Assembly: GCA_022495005.1 (NCBI GenBank)
Contig: JAGYXB010000812.1
Coordinates: 248,001 to 312,000 of the forward strand
Length of the DNA stretch: 64,000 bases
Direction: 5' to 3'
From: Rhyacophila brunnea
Lineage: Eukaryota > Arthropoda > Insecta > Trichoptera > Rhyacophilidae
The notes below the pieces were generated by a model, which saw only the letters and a program-made list of their open reading frames with translations, ran no database searches and was not told where the DNA came from. Positions 33,301 to 45,416 of the stretch are shown piece by piece. How positions within the stretch are numbered: position 1 is the stretch's first letter; each line of letters starts with the position of its first letter. The translations under genes were made by a program, and so were the position numbers.

Positions 33301-36300
33301 TTAATTGATTTTTAAAAACGAACCAACACCATCTTTAAATTTTAGTCTTTGTTAAATACCTAGTAAAAAAGTTTAATGTGCACTACTTATGGCGGATCTT
33401 AACAGCCTACCTCCACCCTTCGCTACTGGCAAAATATAACGTATGTTTTACATACACGTTCTTCAATTATGAACTTAATAATAATTATGTGATTGAGTTT
33501 TATAATGTTTTTTTTCTTTTTAGCACCCTACAATGGGATCGAATGATGGAACATCCGAGGCTGGCCTTCAGTTAGTTCATGTCAAGCGCGAGGATGTTGA
33601 AGTCACAAATCATTTAACTGATTATGAAGACCCTCAACCTGGAACCTCGTATTTAAATTACGTGCCAATTGATCAGGTACGTTCAATTATGATGTAATGC
33701 ATCTTCCGTTGGAAAGAGCTTTCTACATAATATGACGTCACACGATTTTGGCTATTTTAACTTCCCCCCCATCGTAATTTAACCTTTTACCCCCGCGTCT
33801 ATATGACGTCATAATTTTGAGGTTTTTTGAAGTTATACATCTTTTGTAACGTTTGGTAGAGAGTGAAATTGAGAGTTGCGCGCGCACACCGTTACGAAAG
33901 TGCGCGACAGTATGAAGTTAGCTGCGAATCAGTCAGTTGTATCCAAACGCAAGTTCAATATTAGAATTATCCCGTTGCCTCGGCAACGAAAATATTATTC
34001 TCGGCCATTTGCAATTCCTTACGCAAATAAACGAATAAATGTCAGAGTGACAGTTGTTACTTTAAAAATAAAAAAAACGAGTAATAATTATACAATTTAG
34101 TAATATAAGTTAAAGTGCATAGAAATAAACCAACGGCGTTTTAATAAGCGGCCCTTTTTCTTGAGTGTGTAATTTAACAGGATTATTAAGAACTAGTCGA
34201 AAAATCTAGATTATCACAAGTTTTGTTACGCCAAAAAAGTATAACTTTTAACGCGCGTACATAAGTACACACACCGATTTTTTTAATTTGAATTATTTAC
34301 CAACATTCATTAATTAATATATCATTAATAGGCTAAAGAAGCCACAACTGATAAAAGACCTTCAACATACACACACTTCCCTCTAAGTTAGGTAGGTACG
34401 CAAAACAAAAACTAAACGAAGACACAATAGAGCTATAGAACCAGAGATACACAACATCCGCCACAGGATCAATAACGCAGAAATTTATTCCAAACATAAA
34501 CTCTGCCATTATTCTTACCAGGAACACAAAAATATCACACGAACTCACATAGATACTAAAAGGCCACGGAGCGGTGCGAGTTCATCTAAAAGGATTTAAA
34601 TTGAGGAATGATGACTGTTGTCCATGTGACAGCAACCCATCTCAAACTGTGTGGCATGTCATCAACGACTGCCCTACAATAAAAAGGGAGCGATGGATTC
34701 TCATAACTCGGTGTAGACAGCATAATCATGAAATTGACCTCCAAAAGCCCCATGAAGTACTAAGCAATAGAACAGGGGGGGGCAAAATTTTTGGCTGGAG
34801 GGCCAAATTCAAGAATTCAAAATGAGCGGTGGGCCGCAAGTAAAATACCATTTTTAGATATACACTATTTATTATCACGAAAAATAAACATTACAAAAAA
34901 ATTAATGAGAAGAATGAAACTGTTGTACATTTTACATTTTTTATAATATTCAGGTGTTAATTTTGTAGTTGATATTCTCAAAACTGCTTGTAAATGGGCA
35001 TCGGAGATATTTGATCGTAAAGAATTTTTATTGAGGTTCATGGTCGAAAATGTTTGTTCACATAATATATTATATAGGTTGATCCAAAAATAATCAACAT
35101 TTTTCTTGCATAATCTTTACGTTGGTCGAATTTGTCTGAATTAAGGGCATTGTAAAATTTTGAGATTTCTTCGCGACGATGAAATTCTCTTAAATCAGTG
35201 TCCACTGCAGATCAATAATCTCAAGTTGTAGCTCTCTCGGTACGCTCCCAATATCTATTAAAAATGGATCGCGTACTGTTGCTAAACAAATTTTAATCTA
35301 TTGTCAATATTTTTTAAAAAATATAAAAAAGTTATTCGTTATCATAAGTATAAGTAATGATATCGGGCCGCAAAAAATACCCGGCGGGCCACATGCGGTT
35401 TGCCCCCCCCTGCAATAGAACAACACAAGAACACTACACAACATATTTAATCCTGGCCATAAAGAAAATTAAAGATATAAATGGAGGAACCTAATTAGCC
35501 CCACATCAATGCAACTAACCCACCCAACCACCTTGTACGAAAAAGCAAGGGCATGGTTATTAATTATAAAAAAAAAACCATTAATTATATACTTATTATA
35601 TGTCATGTTGTTATTTCTAGAACTCATCAACAGGCATTACCAAAATTAAGTCGGAGATTGATTACGGAGAAGTCAATATTAATGACGAGTTTGTGGAAGG
35701 TGCAAGTAACCAGGTCAACCATGATAGCAATTCTCAAGCTAGTTGCTCTAATACCGAAGACAGACCAGAAAATCAGGTACATTTATTTATTGTATTTGTC
35801 AGTTTATGGTTCGATTTGGTTAAGAGCATACTTCAGTGAAACGGCAAATAATTTTCAACTATAGGTGCAACGAAATTTTGGACACGCTGGCAATCGGAGA
35901 GCGAAAGTCGAGCTGTGAACACGTCAATTTGTTTCGTGATGGCGACGGGAGTATTAATTCTTAAATCGTCTAAAGATGACTAAAAAACGTTACCCATTTA
36001 CTTGAAAAAGAAAACTATAATGAATATATTAATATTTCTTAAATAATAATAAACGAAAAGCGATTCATAATTTTAATTATTTATTTGAATCATTTCAACT
36101 AAGTATATGGAATTAATATGTTTATGCTAAAATTTAGCTTTTCTCGTTTTGCATGAAGCAAATTCATTGATGGTACGCTCATAGCTCAGTGTTTCGGTTA
36201 TAGAGTTATCTACGGAGATAATTGCTAAGTCAGATAAATGTTTTTGCCTAATGGAGGAACGAAAATATTTTTTTATAATTTTAAATTTGTTATACTTCCT

Positions 36301-39300
36301 TCACATCAAGTCTCAGTAAATGGTATGTTAAGAAAAATTCGAGGAACGATTTCTCAATTTGGGCTAGCGTCTTAAAGACCGTGTCTGGAAACTTGTACGT
36401 ATGCAGTTCGCCGTATCACACTTCACCGCGAAATGTTGTATCGGAAATATAGATATGGCCGTATATTAAAACCTGTCCAATCTCTTTGGATCGTATAGTA
36501 CGTGTATAAATAAAATACGGTTCTTGTCGGTTTACACTTTACAGAAAGGCAGCAGCAAAAAAAAATTGAAAATAGCCGATATACTGGATTATTTGTTCGA
36601 TTATGTTAGGTTTTCATTATTGAATTCATGATTTTAACCAAAATCAGCTATGCACATTTCATTATTGTTCGTATTGAATAATAAAATTGAAGACCGTATG
36701 TATACGGTCATTTCTTTCCGATAAGAAACCTCACGGCAAACTGGTCCACGGTGAAATGTTTTACGTAAAATTTACATGTAACCCTTGAAGATAGTATGTA
36801 TGGATTGATTGCAAAAGTTCCATTTGGGATGCGGTGGCTAAAGCTGACCGAAGAAAATTTGCTTGTTATTTGAAGCTGAATTTTTAATTTATAATTTACA
36901 ATAATTTAGTGAGTTTTCTTATAATTCCTGGCAACATTTTGGCGCCCCATATTCACCCACCCCTAAATATTATATGTTCTTATTGTGGCATCCCCTAGCG
37001 GAGGTCGGCCACCATCAAGGCGATCTTAGATTTGTCATTTGCTATCCGGAACAGTTCAGTGGAGCTGCACTCGTACCAATCACGGAGGTTCTTAAGCCAC
37101 GAAATGCGGCGCAGTCCTCTGTTAATCTTACCATTGATCTTTCCTTGAATGACAAGTTGGGGAATGGTGTACCTTGTCCTCTTATAATGTGGCCGAGGTA
37201 ATGTAGTTTCCTGGTTTTAATACTACGTAGAAGTTCTAGGTCCTTCCCCATTTGATTGAGAACTTCGACATTTGTCACCCGGTCAGTCCAAGGAATTTTG
37301 AGGATGCATCTATACAGCCATACCTCGAAAACTTCAAGTCTTTGTGACATCTCTTGGTGTAGCGTCTACACTTCCATACCATAGAAAAGGATTGAGAGAA
37401 CATAACATACCATACGCAGTCTCAGAGCTAGGTTAAAGTCATGAATGCTAAGGAAGCGTCTCATTTTGAGAAAGGCACTCCTTTCGATCTCAATTCTATT
37501 TTTTTATTTCCTGAGATTGGTCCCATTTCTCATTGAACTATGTACCTTAATATGTATATTGGGTCACACGTTCGATTGGTTCGCTGTCAACGATAAAATT
37601 TGTGTTGGTGTCAGGTGTCGCTATTTTTGATACTAGTAATAGTTTTGTTTACTTAAGGTTAATTCTTAAACCATAAGAATTACTGACCGCATAACCCTTT
37701 CTACTAGGGAATCCAATCCCGAGCCAAAATTATGTTCCCGGGATTTCGGGATTACAATTTGACAATCCTGGGATTGGCATTTTTTCCATTGTTATATTTA
37801 CATTACAATTTTTATATTTACATATATAACTTATAACATTGATAAAATCGGTCAAAAATAAATCTAGTATAACTTACACTATTTAAGACATTTATTGTTA
37901 ATATTGTATACGTTCAATCTTGGAAATACATAAGTTTAATAGAGTTAATAATATTGTAATATAAATAATAATGTGAATTTAATATGAGATTGCTGTTTCT
38001 GATAGTAAAGACTTAATGAATGGGTTAGTGAGATTTAAAATATTAAAGCAAGTCATGTTGTACTTTTCTTCTTTCCTTTCCGCTTCATAAATTCTCCGCC
38101 TCCTCCTTTCCGCTTCATAAATCTAATTAGTCAGCCAAATATGAAACTGCCGTAAAACGTATGAGATCATGGTGGAATTACTTTTTTAATAGGACTAAGC
38201 ATTGTTTTTTTCCAATCTTTTTCATTTTTATTAATTAATGTGAAAAAATAAAATGAATCGGCAACTTACACATGGTATAAAAATCAAACTTCATAAAAAC
38301 TCAGTTTATTTCTAATGTAGTTATTTGTTATCAAATGTATTTTTTCTGTTATATTTTCGTTTTTATTTTATTTTCCATAAAAATTGATAAAAAAATCAAT
38401 CCCTAAAGTTTTGGGATTATGTTTATCAATCCCGGGATTCATAGATATCGAAAATAGCTTGGGATCCCGGGAATGGAATCCTACTTTCTACCAGTTGATA
38501 TAAACTTTTTAAGCTATCAGCAATCAGCACAGTGTCTTCGGCATATCGTATATTGTTAATTTGTTTCCCATTAACCAAAATACCCACCGATTCACCTTGT
38601 AAGGCTTCCTTGAAAATAGCTTCCGAGTACAGGTTAAATAGCAGAGGTGACAATATACACCCCTGTCATACACCGCGAGGAATTTTTACCTCTCCACTGA
38701 TTTCGTTAGTATACACCATAGAGGTATTAAATAAAAAGAGTGGCAAGGGATCGGCTTTCTCATAAGACTGAATGAAGCAGGCCAACAATAGCCGACAACT
38801 TATATCAAAATAGCGACGCGATAAATAAAATTTAGGGCATTACGGAGGATTTACTATGGTCATTATAATGTACCCATATAATATAATGTTTACGTGGAAA
38901 TTTTGGCTCGTACCTACTGCCTAATTTATTAAAAATAATAAATTATTCTAATCAAGTTACACATAGATGATAGAAGTTGGCTTACTCTACTAGGTATGAT
39001 ATAAAAGACTAAACATCTGGAGTGTGGAAAATATGACACGTGTTAAAGGATATGCGATATTCAATAGTTAATAATATGCATTTTAGTTTGTCACGTTAAT
39101 GTAACGTGCTTTCGATCTTTGTAAACAGTCGACGCGGTTTTTTTAGTTGTGTTTTATGGTGGTCAGGCCATAAACTTCTCTGTTTCAGAACATTGGTCGG
39201 TGACGATGGCGTACAGTTATATTTATTACTATTAGTTTTCTCCTAAATGGATAATCCCGTTAGGTTCTCTCGATGCAGGTTACCAAGGGGAATTCAACAC

Positions 39301-41128
39301 GAATTAGTTCACCCAGCCTCTAGCAGGTGTTATCAATCGGAACAAGCCAGCAATCGTTATATCGTCACCTAGTTCCACTATTAATACTTATGGCTTTTCT
39401 GTGGTAAATGTGAGCTGTTTGTTTACCCTACCACAGAGATGACGAACCTATGGCATGCGAGATGATTTTGCATGGCTCGCGAATGTTTCATTTTTAAGAG
39501 AAAAGAAATTACTATTTTATATATATTTAAAAAAAAGGTTTTTTTTAAGTTTTACAAATACATACATGTATAAGTCATTACTTATAGAATATTTAAAAAT
39601 AATGACGATATAGCCAGCGTATTTTCTTTGATTTTTTATATTATGTTTACCAATCGATACTCAAACGGAAACGACGAAATTCATGCGTAAATGACAAATC
39701 GCATTATATAAAAAATTGCAGGCAAATCCTTTTCAAGAATAATCATTACGTTTAATGTATATATACAATTATTTCATGGGTTGGTCCTTATAATGACTAT
39801 AATAAAATATAATAACTGCTTGTTATTTTGCCTCAAACATAATTTCTAAAAATGGTAAACCGTACAGTGATGGAGAATATAATATGAACGAAGAGTAGTT
39901 TGAATGCTTCCACAATATCTTTGACTAATTTGAAAACAACGAAAAAAATCAAAGAATAAAAGATATGCCTTTGGCTAGAAATACGATGAGATATAGAATA
40001 TCAAGAACCCAATTGTAATTTTTAAACTAAAAATTATTATTTTAGAAAACTTAAAAAAAACATTTTTTCGCCATGAAAAACTGCTTGGCACGTCAGACAG
40101 TCGAAAAATATTATTTGGGAAATTTTGGCACGCGTACGTAAAAAGGTTAGCCATCCCTGACCTACCATACAAAATGGGCAGTTGTAATTTATTTCAAACT
40201 GTTGACTATCAAAATACATAATGTTTAGTATTAGTAGGTACTTAAGTTATGTTTTATTGATTTTTTTATGCTGAATACACCAATATTTATCTTTCTGCAG
40301 ATTCCTAACGAGCGATGTTCCACATTAATTCACAATAATATTGAAAGTCCACTGGATTCCAAGACATGCGATAAACTCAACAAAGACGAGAATCTCAGCA
40401 AACGCAGTTTGCAGCATGAAATACAAAAAACGACAGATACTGCCGAAAAACCGTTTCAATGTGATGTATGCTTATACAAATTCTCACGAAAAGAACATCT
40501 GAAAAGACATAAAATGACCCATACTGGTGAAAAACCTTACGAATGCGATACGTGTCTCAAAAAGTTTTCTCAGTTCGATCACCTAAAAAAACATAAAATG
40601 ATACATACTGGAGAAAAACCATTCCAATGCGATGAATGTTCGTATACATGCAACCAGGTCGCTCATCTAAAAAAACACAAAATGAGACATTCCGGTGATA
40701 AACCATTCCAATGTGATTTATGTCCGTATAAAGGCATTCGGTTAGCTCATCTAAAAATACATAAAATCACTCATACAGGTGAAAAACCATATGAATGTGA
40801 TGTTTGCTCATACAAATTTTCCCAGCCGGGTCATTTAAAAAAACATAAAATGATACACACTGGAGAAAAACCGTATCAATGCGACATCTGTGTATTTAAG
40901 TGCAGGCGGTCGACTCATCTTAAAATACATAAAATGTCACATACTGGTGAAAAACCATATCAATGCGATAACTGCTCGCTTAAATTCACACAACGCGATC
41001 ATTTAAAAAAACATAAAATGACACATACTGGTGAAAATCCATATGAATGTGATGTTTGTTCATTTAAGTGCAGGCGGGCTAATCGTCTTAAAACACATAA
41101 AATGACACACACTGGTGAAAAGTCATAA
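30320..41128 (+). CDS. gene C: C2H2 zinc-finger protein, 8 fingers, 4 coding exons
   Basis: A predicted 431-aa nuclear DNA-binding protein. Exons are 30320-30478, 33524-33676, 35621-35776 and 40301-41128, all joined in phase 0 (donors GTTAGT, GTACGT, GTACAT; acceptors TAG, TAG, CAG). Exon 2 is 153 bp as in A and B and ends SYLNYVPIDQ ([11 protein letters not shown]). Exon 3 has GITKIKSEIDYGEV ([15 protein letters not shown]). [IV]KxE motifs are IKQE twice, VKRE and IKSE. The last exon begins IPNERCST, lacks the FPRNF segment of A, B and D, and encodes eight intact C2H2 fingers with HTGEKPY linkers, ending HTGEKS. Introns are full of transposons but every splice site is intact. Expression is not shown by the sequence. 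Confidence 0.87.
30668..30806. repeat. GC-rich inverted repeat (about 50-bp arms, 35-bp spacer)
   Basis: The arms 30668-30718 and 30754-30806 are near-perfect reverse complements, built from a GGCGGCGCGGCGGCG stretch joined to AAACGTATAACCGTGTGTA. The surrounding DNA is AT-rich, so composition is strikingly different. It interrupts a hAT-like end that is continuous in related copies, so it looks like a small inserted element. Confidence 0.75.
31469..32540. mobile_element. hAT-like element in gene C intron 1
   Basis: Termini CAGAGCTCCGCAACCGG and GGTTGCGGAACACTG are flanked by the perfect 8-bp repeat GTCTAAGT (31461-31468, 32541-32548). The gtgtgccgcggcaca motif sits near both ends. A segment at about 32120-32260 is the reverse complement of part of 9058-10534. 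A short relative with similar ends is 41181-41552. No transposase. Confidence 0.8.
33677..34309. other. gene C intron 2, 5' part: two TGACGTCA motifs, no gene
   Basis: It contains ATGACGTCACAC (about 33733) and ATGACGTCATAA (about 33803), palindromic CRE-like words common in dispersed lepidopteran repeats. A 74-aa frame at 33876-34100 is basic but matches nothing recognisable and is not duplicated in the paralogues. Confidence 0.35.
34310..35540 (+). mobile_element. non-LTR retrotransposon pol C-terminus, split by a hAT-like element
   Basis: The plus strand encodes GHGAVRVHLKGFKLRNDD, CCPCDSNPSQTVWHVINDC and KRERW, the C-terminal CxC..H..C zinc-knuckle-like region of I/R1-group LINE proteins. 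Upstream (34340-34570) decayed coding continues with stops. Coding resumes after the element at 35421 (NNTRTLHNIFNPGHKEN). It sits in gene C intron 2. Confidence 0.7.
34773..35412. mobile_element. hAT-like MITE in the retrotransposon, gene C intron 2
   Basis: Ends CAGGGGGGGGCAAAATTTTTG and GGTTTGCCCCCCCCTG are flanked by the 8-bp repeat CAATAGAA (34765-34772, 35413-35420). The GGGCCGCAAG / GGCCGCAAAAA internal motifs are typical of Charlie-like hAT MITEs. Non-coding. Confidence 0.85.
35777..36364. other. gene C intron 3, 5' part; patch shared with 3020-3195
   Basis: The stretch 35865-36020 is the reverse complement of the flank of gene A near 3020-3195 (cgttacccatttacttg, tcgtgatggcgacgg). 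No ORF or element ends. Confidence 0.4.
36365..36795. mobile_element. second copy of the 7250-7679 element, gene C intron 3
   Basis: accgtgtctggaaacttgtacg, gcagttcgccgtatcacac, aatagccgatatactgg and tatacggtcat match the gene A intron copy over about 430 bp. Non-coding. Confidence 0.6.
36970..38715 (-). mobile_element. non-LTR retrotransposon RT region, frameshifted, split by a MITE
   Basis: Minus strand 38710-38484 encodes QGCILSPLLFNLYSEAIF, INNIRYAEDTVLIADSL (catalytic box YAED instead of YADD), ending LYQLVE. After the MITE at 37705-38483, coding resumes at 37704 (RVMRSVILMV) and runs with stops to IEIERSAFLKM, then VLSILFYGMEV, FEVWLYRCILKIPWTDRVTN and LHYLGHIIRG (37350-37042). It is the longer relative of 15225-15790. 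The second aspartate is lost and several stops are present, so it is dead. Confidence 0.8.
37705..38483. mobile_element. hAT-like MITE inside the retrotransposon
   Basis: Ends TAGGGAATCCAATCCCG and CGGGAATGGAATCCTA are flanked by the 8-bp repeat CTTTCTAC (37697-37704, 38484-38491). Multiple cccgggatt/aatcccggg motifs lie near both ends. Removing it restores continuity of the RT reading. Confidence 0.85.
38716..40300. other. gene C intron 3, 3' part
   Basis: 38716-38905 is the partner of the repeat at 12160-12370. The rest, to the acceptor tttctgcag before exon 4, is AT-rich without recognised element ends or ORFs. Confidence 0.4.
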
Positions 41129-41180
41129 CTATGCGACATTTGAAGTTATACATTAACACCAATTTTACCCTTTTCTATAC

Positions 41181-41552
41181 CAGTGCTCCGCAACCTTTTC
41201 TTACCCACGGCACACCAAAGGTCTTCTCAAAATTCCACGGCACAACACACGTCAAACAATTTATACACCAAAACATAGACCCCACATCCTGAAGAGTAGG
41301 TCCTTTGCATTTACATTTGTAGCGATCCTCGTCTGAACTCCTACTTTACCAGAGCACATCAATATATTTAATTCTGACCTTACATTGTTTTATTAAGTTA
41401 ATACAGTTGCTCAAATATATTACCATTTATGTACGAAAATTTGGCTATTAAGTAAGTATTGTATAATTTACAAAATTATTTGTATTTTTTTTGGGCAATG
41501 CGCCGCGGCACACCTAGCATCGGTCTCACGGCACACCAATTGCGGAGCACTG
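41181..41552. mobile_element. hAT-like MITE next to the gene C stop
   Basis: Ends CAGTGCTCCGCAACC and TTGCGGAGCACTG are inverted, and related to 31469-32540 (cggcacacc near both ends). The pseudogene flank (about 15083-15095) lacks it. The 8-bp duplication is not clean. Confidence 0.7.
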
Positions 41553-41848
41553 CTCTTTATAATGGCCCAAATTACCATCAAATATCTTTAATATTATATT
41601 GAAATATCAGAAGTAAAATCGTGATATCTATGATGACGAGAAGTGGTTAAACCACTCCTGTAGACTTTGAGTAAAAATAAGACGAAGATTATGACATTGG
41701 ACATCGTTGCAAGACGCACGGTGTTTGACCCGTAACTGAATAACTTCTTGGATGACGATAGGGTCAAGCTGAAGCGTTAATGGTCTGGAGGTAACTGTAT
41801 TGTTTATCACATCCCTGGACACGCTACAATCATTATGAAGAAAGATTA

Positions 41849-42622
41849 AGGGGGTTCATGCTCAGCGTACGTCAAAATAGAGCTTTTATGTTATTTTCAA
41901 AGCTTGATCCTGGACATTACATAAACGTTGTAGATATTCTATTTACATAATTTTGAAGCCTTAACGGTACATGTTCAAACACGCGCGTTAACATGATCTT
42001 ACTCCCTACTTTATTTATCGTTTGTCAATTTATGGCTACGGCCGTATGTTGTAGCTTAGCCACTGGGAAATGCCGTATTTAAAAAAAATACTACCTTATT
42101 CTTAGGTCAATAATTATTACAAAGCAAATATTATTCGTAGAATGTTTATCACATTTGAATGGTCAAAGACATAGCTTATAATCAGTGTCTTTAAATGTGT
42201 AAATCTTGCCCATTTTTTGAATAATAAAATGCCTAATTCTTGTCAAATTTAGGATCACAGAGATTATCAATATAATTTTTTTATTGTAAATATTTCACTG
42301 TAATAATGTCGACATACATTTTAGTAATGGTTTTTAAATGCTTTTAAAAATTAATAAATATAAAAAATCTTAACAACATTTCACATGGACGTACTGAAAT
42401 ATGACTATATTCTAAAACATTAGAGCGAGAGGTTTAAAAGAATACTATTTTATGTAATAAAAATACTTTATGCAGTCATAAAATGTTTAAAATAAATATA
42501 AAAAATAATAAGGCTTCAAAATTATATAAATAGATTATCTACAACGTTTAAGGAATGTCCAGGATCATGCTTTGAAAATAGCAAAAAAGCTCCATTTTGA
42601 AGTACGCTGAGCATGTGGGCCG
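41849..42622. mobile_element. PIF/Harbinger-like MITE, gene C 3' flank
   Basis: TTA on both sides (41846-41848, 42623-42625). The ends share catgctcagcgtacgtcaaa with 22698-23453. The paralogous flank at about 52500-52520 (agtaggttaggaatttt) has a single TTA and no element. Confidence 0.75.
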
Positions 42623-43249
42623 TTAAAAAATTTGTCTTGCGTAATTGGCCCAAAACAATAATTATTTAATGCTTTGTAATTTTTTATTACTAATTTTATA
42701 ACTGATACATTTTAAGCAGTACTTATATACACCTAAATACGATTAGATTTACAAAACAGAATTACTTTGAATTTTACTGTTTTTCTTAACTTGCATTTTT
42801 GCCATTAAATGCTGTAATATTGTATACTATTTTGTATTTGTTGATATTATCCCATTCAAGCGATCAATATCTGTCTTATTATTTTTTTAGTAGCGCAATG
42901 TGCAAAAAAATATGCATGATGGGCATACAGCGTAAAGATTAGGAAAAAAACTATTGAATAGGGAAAACAGATGTCATAAAGGTCGCTAAGCAGATAAAAT
43001 GGCTCAGCGAGTGCAAAATTGCAGGACAAATTTTCGTTCGCTGAATGCAGAATTATTCTTACATTTGATTTTTTTAGGAGAGAGTTCTTTGAATCAATTT
43101 ACTGAAATTATTTATTATTTTTATGCATGTACAAATCATATTTTAGTGGGATTATTGATGAACAAAATTGTGCATACACTTGTCTATATCTTATATATTA
43201 TTAATTAATATATAAAAATTAATATTTGTGTGTTTGTTTGTTCGTATTT

Positions 43250-44720
43250 AATGCGCAGCCATACCGTTCATCCGATTGCGATAAAACTTTGTAAACTTAT
43301 TGCTTGCACTTGCGGGAAGAGTATAGGCTATACTAATATATAAAAATGAATGTCTGTCTGTCTGTATGTCTGTGTGTCTGTCCTGTATGCGTTCCTATAC
43401 CATTCATCCGATTGCGATGAAATTTTGGTAAGTGGTTGTATGCACACCCATGAAGGTTTCTGAATTATAAAAATCATCATCTTCTTCTTCTTCTTCATTC
43501 TATTTTTTTTTATTCGTATGGTTTCTATACCATTCATCCGATTGCAATGAAATTTTGGTAGATAGTTGTATGCACATCCATGAAGGTTTTTGAATTAGAA
43601 AAATCATCATCTTCTTCTTCTTCTTCATTCTATCTTCTTTTATTCGTATGGTTCCTATACCGTTCATCCGATTGCAATAAAATTTTCGTCAATAATTGTG
43701 CCAACACCCGCGAAGATTTCTGAATTAGTACAACTATCTTCTTCTTCTTCTTCTTCATTCTATCTTCTTTTATTCGTATGGTCCCTACACCATTCATCCG
43801 ATTGCGATGAAACCTTCGTCAGTTATTGTGGTAACACCCGCAATGGTTTTTGAATTAGTACAAGTATCTTCTTCTTCTTCCTTGGTTCCTATACCATTCA
43901 TCCGATTGCAATGAAAATTTGGTAAGTGGTTGTATGCACATCCATGAAGGTTTCTGAATTAGAAAAATCATCATTTTCTTCTTCTTCTTCATTCTATCTT
44001 CTTCTATTCGTATGCGTTCTTATACCATTCATCCAATTGCGATGAAAATTTGACCAGTTGTTGTGCGCAAGCCCGCGAAGGTTTCTAATTAGTACAACCA
44101 TCTTCTTCTATTCGTATGCGTTCCTATACCCTTCATCCGATTGCAATGAAACTTTGGTGAGTTGTCGTGCGCACGCCTGCAAAGGTTTCTGAATTAGTAA
44201 AACCATCATCTTCTTCTTCTATTCGAATGCGTACCTACACCATTCATCCGATTGCAATGAAACTTTGGTGAGTTGTCGTGCGCATGCCCACAAAGATTTC
44301 TGAATTAGAAAATCATCTTCTACTTCTATTCTTATGCGTTCCTATACCATTCATCCGATTGCAATGACATTTTGATCAAGTGTTGTGCCCTTGCCCGCAA
44401 AGGTTTCTGAATTAGTACAATCATCTTTTTCTTCTTCTATTTGTATGCATTCTTATGCCATTCATCCGATTGTGATGGAATTTTGACCAGTTGTTGTGCG
44501 CACGCCCGCGAAGGTTTTTGAATTAGTACAACCATATTCTTCTTCTTCTATTTGTATGCGTTCCTATACCATTAATCCGATTGCAATGAAACTTTGGTGA
44601 GTTGTCATGCGCATGCCCACAAAGATTTATAATTTAGAAAATCATCTTCTTCTACTATTCGTATGCGTTCCTATACCATTCATCCGATTGCGATGAAACT
44701 TTTGTCAGTTGTTGTGCGCA
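43250..44720 (+). repeat. minisatellite, about 13 units of 105-138 bp
   Basis: Each unit holds ataccattcatccgattgcaatg, then aaactttgg..agttgt, gcccgcgaaggtttctgaatt and a variable cttcttcttc microsatellite. Unit length varies mostly through the CTT run. Unit cores start near 43266, 43404, 43527, 43661, 43793, 43898, 44028, 44134, 44242, 44349, 44460, 44568 and 44680. Confidence 0.85.
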
Positions 44721-45005
44721 CACCTATATAAAATACAAAGTTTGTTGTTTGTTTGTTCCATCCAATTTTGATTTTTTTTTTACAACATATTAATAACATT
44801 AATAACGTTTTCATATTTTGGATTCGATTTTAATTTAGTGTTCTTCTGTTTGACCTTTACTCCTATTAGAATTATTTTCATATTGCCATATTGTATTACA
44901 CAGATATTTTAAAATTAAAAAATAATAACCTCTATTATTTTTCAAATATCTAAGATAAATATAACCACGAAGCGACCCTGTGCGAAGCCGGGTACTTCAG
45001 CTAGT
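43328..45005 (+). mobile_element. Helitron-like (HINE-type) element with internal minisatellite
   Basis: The left end reads ctatactaatatataaaaatg and the right end gcgaagccgggtacttcagctagt, a terminal combination seen in abundant insect Helitron-like elements ending CTAGT (family knowledge). A short related stretch at 43206-43327 precedes it. There are no inverted repeats and no target duplication, consistent with rolling-circle transposition. No Rep/helicase, so it is non-autonomous. Placement is tentative. Confidence 0.5.
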
Positions 45006-45416
45006 AAATAATAAATAAAACTCAAAATATATCAAATGTGAGTTAGAATATTTCTGCATTCAGCTGACGAATGATGCCATACAGTGCCACCGCCATCCAC
45101 AGAACGCTCATCCAGGACGCCCTAAAACTTGATGAATGTACGTGGCAGCGAATACTAGATTCCGAAAAGAGGGAAATCCTTCATCCAGCAGTATCGACCC
45201 CAGCTGATGACGCTGTTCGACATATTATTGTTTTATTTTAATGCTATATTCATATACTTGTGCACCGATGTATAGTATTAAATAGAAAAAAAATGTCATT
45301 TAAAAATAAAACAAACCAAAATAAAAAATTGCTATTTTTATTATTAATAGAATTCCAGTTTACAAATTACAACATGTACATAATATTATAGTGATTGAGA
45401 TAAAGTAGTAGTCAAG
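45006..45416. repeat. segmental-duplication block
   Basis: It matches 18346-18590, 52960-53042/54340-54530 and 62270-62430 (gctgatgacgctgtt, gcaccgatgtatagtattaaatag, gtagtagtcaag). It ends at CAAG, where the 3.8-kb insertion begins, and resumes at 49244. Confidence 0.7.

Larger units (their letters stand above)
30616..33428. mobile_element. CAGTGGCGAAGG-family hAT-like element, heavily nested, gene C intron 1
   Basis: The left end is TAGTGGCGAGGGGTTGAGGTAAGCTG and the right end CCTACCTCCACCCTTCGCTACTG, inverted to each other and related to 16396-17124 and 59165-60369. Internal words (ctataaaatatctaaaattatg, ggttaggcagggttta) are shared with 59690-60000. It holds the GC-rich hairpin 30668-30806 and the element 31469-32540. 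The target duplication is degraded. Confidence 0.55.
41129..43200. repeat. gene C 3' flank, segmental-duplication block with two insertions
   Basis: The flank matches that of the pseudogene (15036-15215, 15790-17330) and in part 52480-52870 and 61800-62230: tacaatcatta, gctgtaatattgtat, tagtagcgcaa, and gcgtaaagatcagaaaaaa-type words. It is interrupted by the elements 41181-41552 and 41849-42622. No gene. Confidence 0.65.

Noticed and set aside
33876..34100. 74-aa basic ORF in gene C intron 2
   Set aside because: No motif and not present in the paralogous introns.
40268..40300. ATG at 40268 as the gene C start
   Set aside because: It lies in intron sequence before a good acceptor (tttctgcag), and the paralogues show coding begins at the acceptor in phase 0 with three upstream exons.
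43250..44720. CRISPR-like array from regularly spaced repeats
   Set aside because: Units are over 100 bp, spacers are similar to each other and contain CTT runs, and the genome is eukaryotic. It is a minisatellite.
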